Source: JBCCCJ01 sp039029315 (GTDB lineage Bacteria > Bacteroidota > Bacteroidia > J057). From it: a stretch of DNA of 64,000 bases. The notes beneath the pieces are model-generated. The model did no database searches, was not told the DNA's origin, and worked only from the letters and a program-made list of their open reading frames with translations. The DNA lies in NCBI GenBank assembly GCA_039029315.1, contig JBCCGK010000018.1, forward strand, positions 62,001 through 126,000. Reading direction: 5' to 3'. The translations under genes were made by a program, and so were the position numbers. Below, piece after piece: positions 61,461 to 64,000 of this stretch. Each line of letters opens with the position of its first letter. Position 1 is the first letter of the stretch.

Positions 61461-62177
61461 CTATTGTTGAAGTTTATTTTTGGGTTTTGTTGCCACAAAA
61501 TCTTTCAGGTAGAAAGGCTCAAACCGGATGAGATCTTCAAAATCCTGACTCTCATACTTTTGAAACAAAATCTTCCCCAAAACGGAAGCGGACGATAGTT
61601 GATCAAGGAGAAGAATGCTGTTAGGATGGTCTTGAATAAGAGGCGCACATTTTCTGACACCATTGCCCAAAAAAATCACCTGCCGTTCGGAAAGAATGTC
61701 CTGAAAAGAATGTTCATCCACAACGACTGCGCGTGTCTCAAGCACTTGCTGAATATTGGCATCAAAATAGGCACAATACACTTCCATTCTTCTCGCATCT
61801 AACATGGGGCATATCCAGGCATCGAATTGGTGTGCGAGTTCTTGTACTTTCCAGGCAAGTAGGTCCAAACTACCGATGGATAATAAGGGGATGTCCAGGG
61901 CAAGACACAAGCCCTTGGCGGTCGAGACGCCTACCCGAAGCCCTGTATAGGAGCCAGGCCCTTTAGCTACGGCAACCGCCTTGAGATCTTCTGCTGCGAC
62001 CCCTTGACGATCCATCAGAGATTGGATCATCGGACTGATCAACTTTGCATGAGATCTGTCCACATGAGTCTCCATCAGGCCAACCAGCCTTGATCCATCG
62101 AAGAGCGCAACCGATCCTACAGGAGTCGCAGTATCGATGGCTAGTATATAGGTATGTGTTCCTTCTTGTAGTCGCAT
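61461..62177 (-). CDS. tsaB: tRNA threonylcarbamoyladenosine biosynthesis protein TsaB
   Basis: 238 residues from MRLQEGTHTYILAIDTATPVGSVAL; longer upstream frames are not family-like. ASKHA-fold partner of TsaD in N6-threonylcarbamoyl-adenosine synthesis: ILAIDTATPVGSVAL, DRSHAKLISPMIQSLM and VAVAKGPGSYTGLRVGVSTAKGLCLALDIP are diagnostic. The C-terminal part carries MLDARRMEVYCAYFD. Minus strand, downstream of an HD gene by 58 bp, likely co-transcribed with it. Confidence 0.95.
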   Translation of the reverse strand: MRLQEGTHTYILAIDTATPVGSVALFDGSRLVGLMETHVDRSHAKLISPMIQSLMDRQGVAAEDLKAVAVAKGPGSYTGLRVGVSTAKGLCLALDIPLLSIGSLDLLAWKVQELAHQFDAWICPMLDARRMEVYCAYFDANIQQVLETRAVVVDEHSFQDILSERQVIFLGNGVRKCAPLIQDHPNSILLLDQLSSASVLGKILFQKYESQDFEDLIRFEPFYLKDFVATKPKNKLQQ

Positions 62178-62235
62178 CCAGGAATCATTGGAATGGACTT
62201 CAAAGGTACTAGCTGTCAGGAGGAATGCAAAAATG

Positions 62236-62808
62236 TTATGATTCCTGCAGAACAGTAGGAACAATGTATTCGTTGAAATGCCGAATCATCGCCAGGACCA
62301 CAGGCTTTCGTTCGCACAAGCGCCCAAGGATATCAAAGTAGGCAAAAATACCGAGTAATCGGAGATTGGTCTGTGTGGAAAGTTGTTGATACTCCTGAAG
62401 ATCGACTCGCTTCAACCCCCAGCGTAAGGGGACAAAATGCCACTTAACCAGGTCAAGAATTCTCTCTCGCTGGGATTCGCTGATTTCAGGATGTTGGAGG
62501 AGAATGTCTCTGGCGATTGGCACACCAGCTTCTTCATGTCCGGTGGAAACCCAGCGACCATTTTTCAGATGTGTAACTTCTGGTTTTCCGGTATCGTGTA
62601 GGATACAAGCCCAATACAGGATTGTGCGTTCTTCATCCGTCAAGTCAAATTCATACGCATGCGCATGAAACTTCTCTAACACAAGGAGGGTATGGTTGTA
62701 AACGTTGCCTTCTGCATGATAACGAGGATTCTGCTGAGTTTCCTTCATCTTCGCTATCAGTTCCCCAGGGATTGGCAATTTCTCTTCAATAATGGGCACC
62801 ATAGTCAA
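62236..62808 (-). CDS. HD-domain phosphohydrolase
   Basis: 190 residues with the HD set in order: AEGNVYNHTLLVLEKFHAHAYEF (first His), ILYWACILHDTGKPEVTHLKNGRW (HD), STGHEEAGVPIARDIL (His) and FAYFDILGRLC (Asp). The pattern is like the HD half of bacterial CCA-adding enzymes (COG0617-type) without the nucleotidyltransferase; the substrate is unknown. Located immediately upstream of tsaB on the minus strand. Confidence 0.85.
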   Translation of the reverse strand: MTMVPIIEEKLPIPGELIAKMKETQQNPRYHAEGNVYNHTLLVLEKFHAHAYEFDLTDEERTILYWACILHDTGKPEVTHLKNGRWVSTGHEEAGVPIARDILLQHPEISESQRERILDLVKWHFVPLRWGLKRVDLQEYQQLSTQTNLRLLGIFAYFDILGRLCERKPVVLAMIRHFNEYIVPTVLQES

Positions 62809-62904
62809 TTCTCATCTCAATCAAGTTCAAAATACTTCGTTGCTCAGGTCGGGGACTTTCCCAATTAACGAAATACATTGCAAAGATGCTGCCTCATTTT
62901 ATCC

Positions 62905-64000
62905 TTAATCTTTCTTCTTTTTGGATTTTTTAGAATCAGGTTTTTCATCGTTGGCGCGCATGAGAATATCTGACTCTAATTCTGCGTCAAGATCATCTTC
63001 CAACTCCAGTTCTTCTTCCCATTTCCTTTGATCTTTCTCCAGTTGTTCCAGCTCTTCATCTGTCCAGTCAAATTCACTATCATATTCTGGATCATCGATA
63101 TTTTCGATTTTGTCTCCCAGAATTAATTCTTCTTCTGATGGCAAAAACATTTCCCCATCATACGTTTCATCAAATACAAGTTTGAATTCTACCCGGCGAT
63201 TCTTCTCTTTGTTCTCTTCTGTATCGTTGGGAACAATTGGCCTGGTTTCTCCATATCCTTGAAAGGTAATCCTCTCTGTGTCGAATTCTCCCTTTCGAAT
63301 GATATAGTCTGCAATACTGGCTGCTCGTTGGTTAGAGAGTCTGAGGTTGCTCTCAGCACGTCCGTCAGAGTCTGTATGTCCTTCCACTTCCAGCTTGAAC
63401 ATGGGATAGGTATCCAAAAACCGAATAATGTAATCTAGTTTTGGCTTGACAGAAGCACTGAGTTTGGCACTATTGGACCGAAATCCCATCGCTTCAAAAA
63501 CAATTGGTTTATTTTTTTCAAAACTTCTGGTGAAGAAGTGGAACATTGTATCCTGATTGAGTTCCACATCTCGAATGATAGTGAAAATAGAATCGCTCAT
63601 AACGTAGAGGCGATATTTTCTATCATTGACCAGATCAAACTCGAAATACCCTTTTTCATTGATTCGTTTCGGAGTGATTTCTATGCCTTCTTCTGTATCG
63701 ATCACCATGACTTTCCCACGAAGAGGATAGCCAGAAACAGAATCCACCAAAAATCCTTTCAGTTGAGCAATCGCATCTGGCCTTGCTTCCATTGGCATCG
63801 GAAAAGAAAACAGATCAAAGTTTTGTTTGACATGATCCTTCTCGGTGTCCTTGGCATTGGAATAGAAGATCGTTGTGCCTTTTCCGCTGATCGAAAAGTA
63901 GTACTGATTCCCTCTTGTATTCACCAATGGGCCTACATTCTTAGGCTGTTCCCAATCAGTCCCCATCCAGCGGGCCTTAAAAATATCATAGCTCCCAAAA
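62905..64000 (-). CDS. PD40/WD40-like OmpA family protein, 5' end outside window
   Basis: The frame is open to the window edge, so the N-terminus is missing; the Met at 63966 is internal. Visible order: a PD40 propeller blade (WEQPKNVGPLVNTRGNQYYFSISGKGTTIFYSNA), a carboxypeptidase-regulatory-like beta domain (LKGFLVDSVSGYPLRGKVMVIDTEEGI), an OmpA peptidoglycan-binding domain (LEVEGHTDSDGRAESNLRLSNQRAASIADYIIRKG, NRRVEFKLV) and an acidic, lysine-ended tail of about 80 residues. This architecture is common in Bacteroidota outer-membrane/peptidoglycan linkers and gliding or T9SS-associated proteins. Confidence 0.9.
   Translation of the reverse strand, partial: FGSYDIFKARWMGTDWEQPKNVGPLVNTRGNQYYFSISGKGTTIFYSNAKDTEKDHVKQNFDLFSFPMPMEARPDAIAQLKGFLVDSVSGYPLRGKVMVIDTEEGIEITPKRINEKGYFEFDLVNDRKYRLYVMSDSIFTIIRDVELNQDTMFHFFTRSFEKNKPIVFEAMGFRSNSAKLSASVKPKLDYIIRFLDTYPMFKLEVEGHTDSDGRAESNLRLSNQRAASIADYIIRKGEFDTERITFQGYGETRPIVPNDTEENKEKNRRVEFKLVFDETYDGEMFLPSEEELILGDKIENIDDPEYDSEFDWTDEELEQLEKDQRKWEEELELEDDLDAELESDILMRANDEKPDSKKSKKKKD

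Noticed and set aside
1..64000. CRISPR arrays and rRNA/tRNA genes
   Set aside because: No regularly spaced repeats and no rRNA or tRNA structure recognised in the window.

Overview
The window comes from a member of the Bacteroidota, with moderately balanced base composition. The evidence is Bacteroidota-type promoters (TTG about 20 bp before TAnnTTTG) ahead of rpsL and yggS, a type IX secretion C-terminal sorting domain, two giant Reg_prop/Y_Y_Y histidine kinases, LVIVD and PD40/OmpA proteins, and a str-S10-spc-alpha ribosomal cluster without adk. The order Saprospirales/Lewinella-like is a guess from gene content only.

Layout. 1-5 kb: end of a fabH-type ketoacyl-ACP synthase, a ModF-like double ABC ATPase, an LVIVD lipoprotein and yggS. 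5.1-12.6 kb: a three-gene cassette of an EAD11-iSTAND-like protein, a MoxR AAA+ ATPase and a 1731-residue membrane protein. That protein carries PKD domains, a degenerate vWA-like domain, a carboxypeptidase-regulatory-like domain and a C-terminal formylglycine-generating-enzyme (FGE)/C-type-lectin-fold domain. I read it as an NTP-dependent conflict (immune-like) system with a predicted transmembrane sensor. The last 30 codons of the FGE domain look like the variable region of a diversity-generating retroelement (DGR), though no template or reverse transcriptase lies in the window. 13-15.3 kb: a lipoprotein and a TerB-like protein. The whole 5-15.5 kb block sits between two inverted, about 61-bp near-identical repeats.

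16-21 kb: envelope proteins of unknown function, including a small repeat family. 20.9-22.5 kb (minus): DUF1361 protein, winged-helix regulator and membrane protein. 22.6-30.1 kb: two paralogous one-piece sensor kinases and one NarL/LuxR response regulator framed by two near-identical palindromes. 30-33.7 kb: a T9SS cargo protein and an OmpA protein bracketed by two related small secreted proteins. 33.8-42.4 kb: an NFACT/RqcH protein, an AT-rich synapsin-like ATP-grasp gene, topoisomerase subunit A, an HD hydrolase and a Rieske-glutamate synthase fusion.

42.8-61.2 kb: the continuous ribosomal protein cluster rpsL-rpsG-fusA-rpsJ through rpoA-rplQ, all on the plus strand. rpmJ carries a one-base frameshift in a run of A in this sequence, and rplQ has an unusual acidic 11-residue-repeat tail. 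61.4-64 kb (minus): tsaB, an HD-domain protein and the end of a PD40-OmpA protein running off the window.
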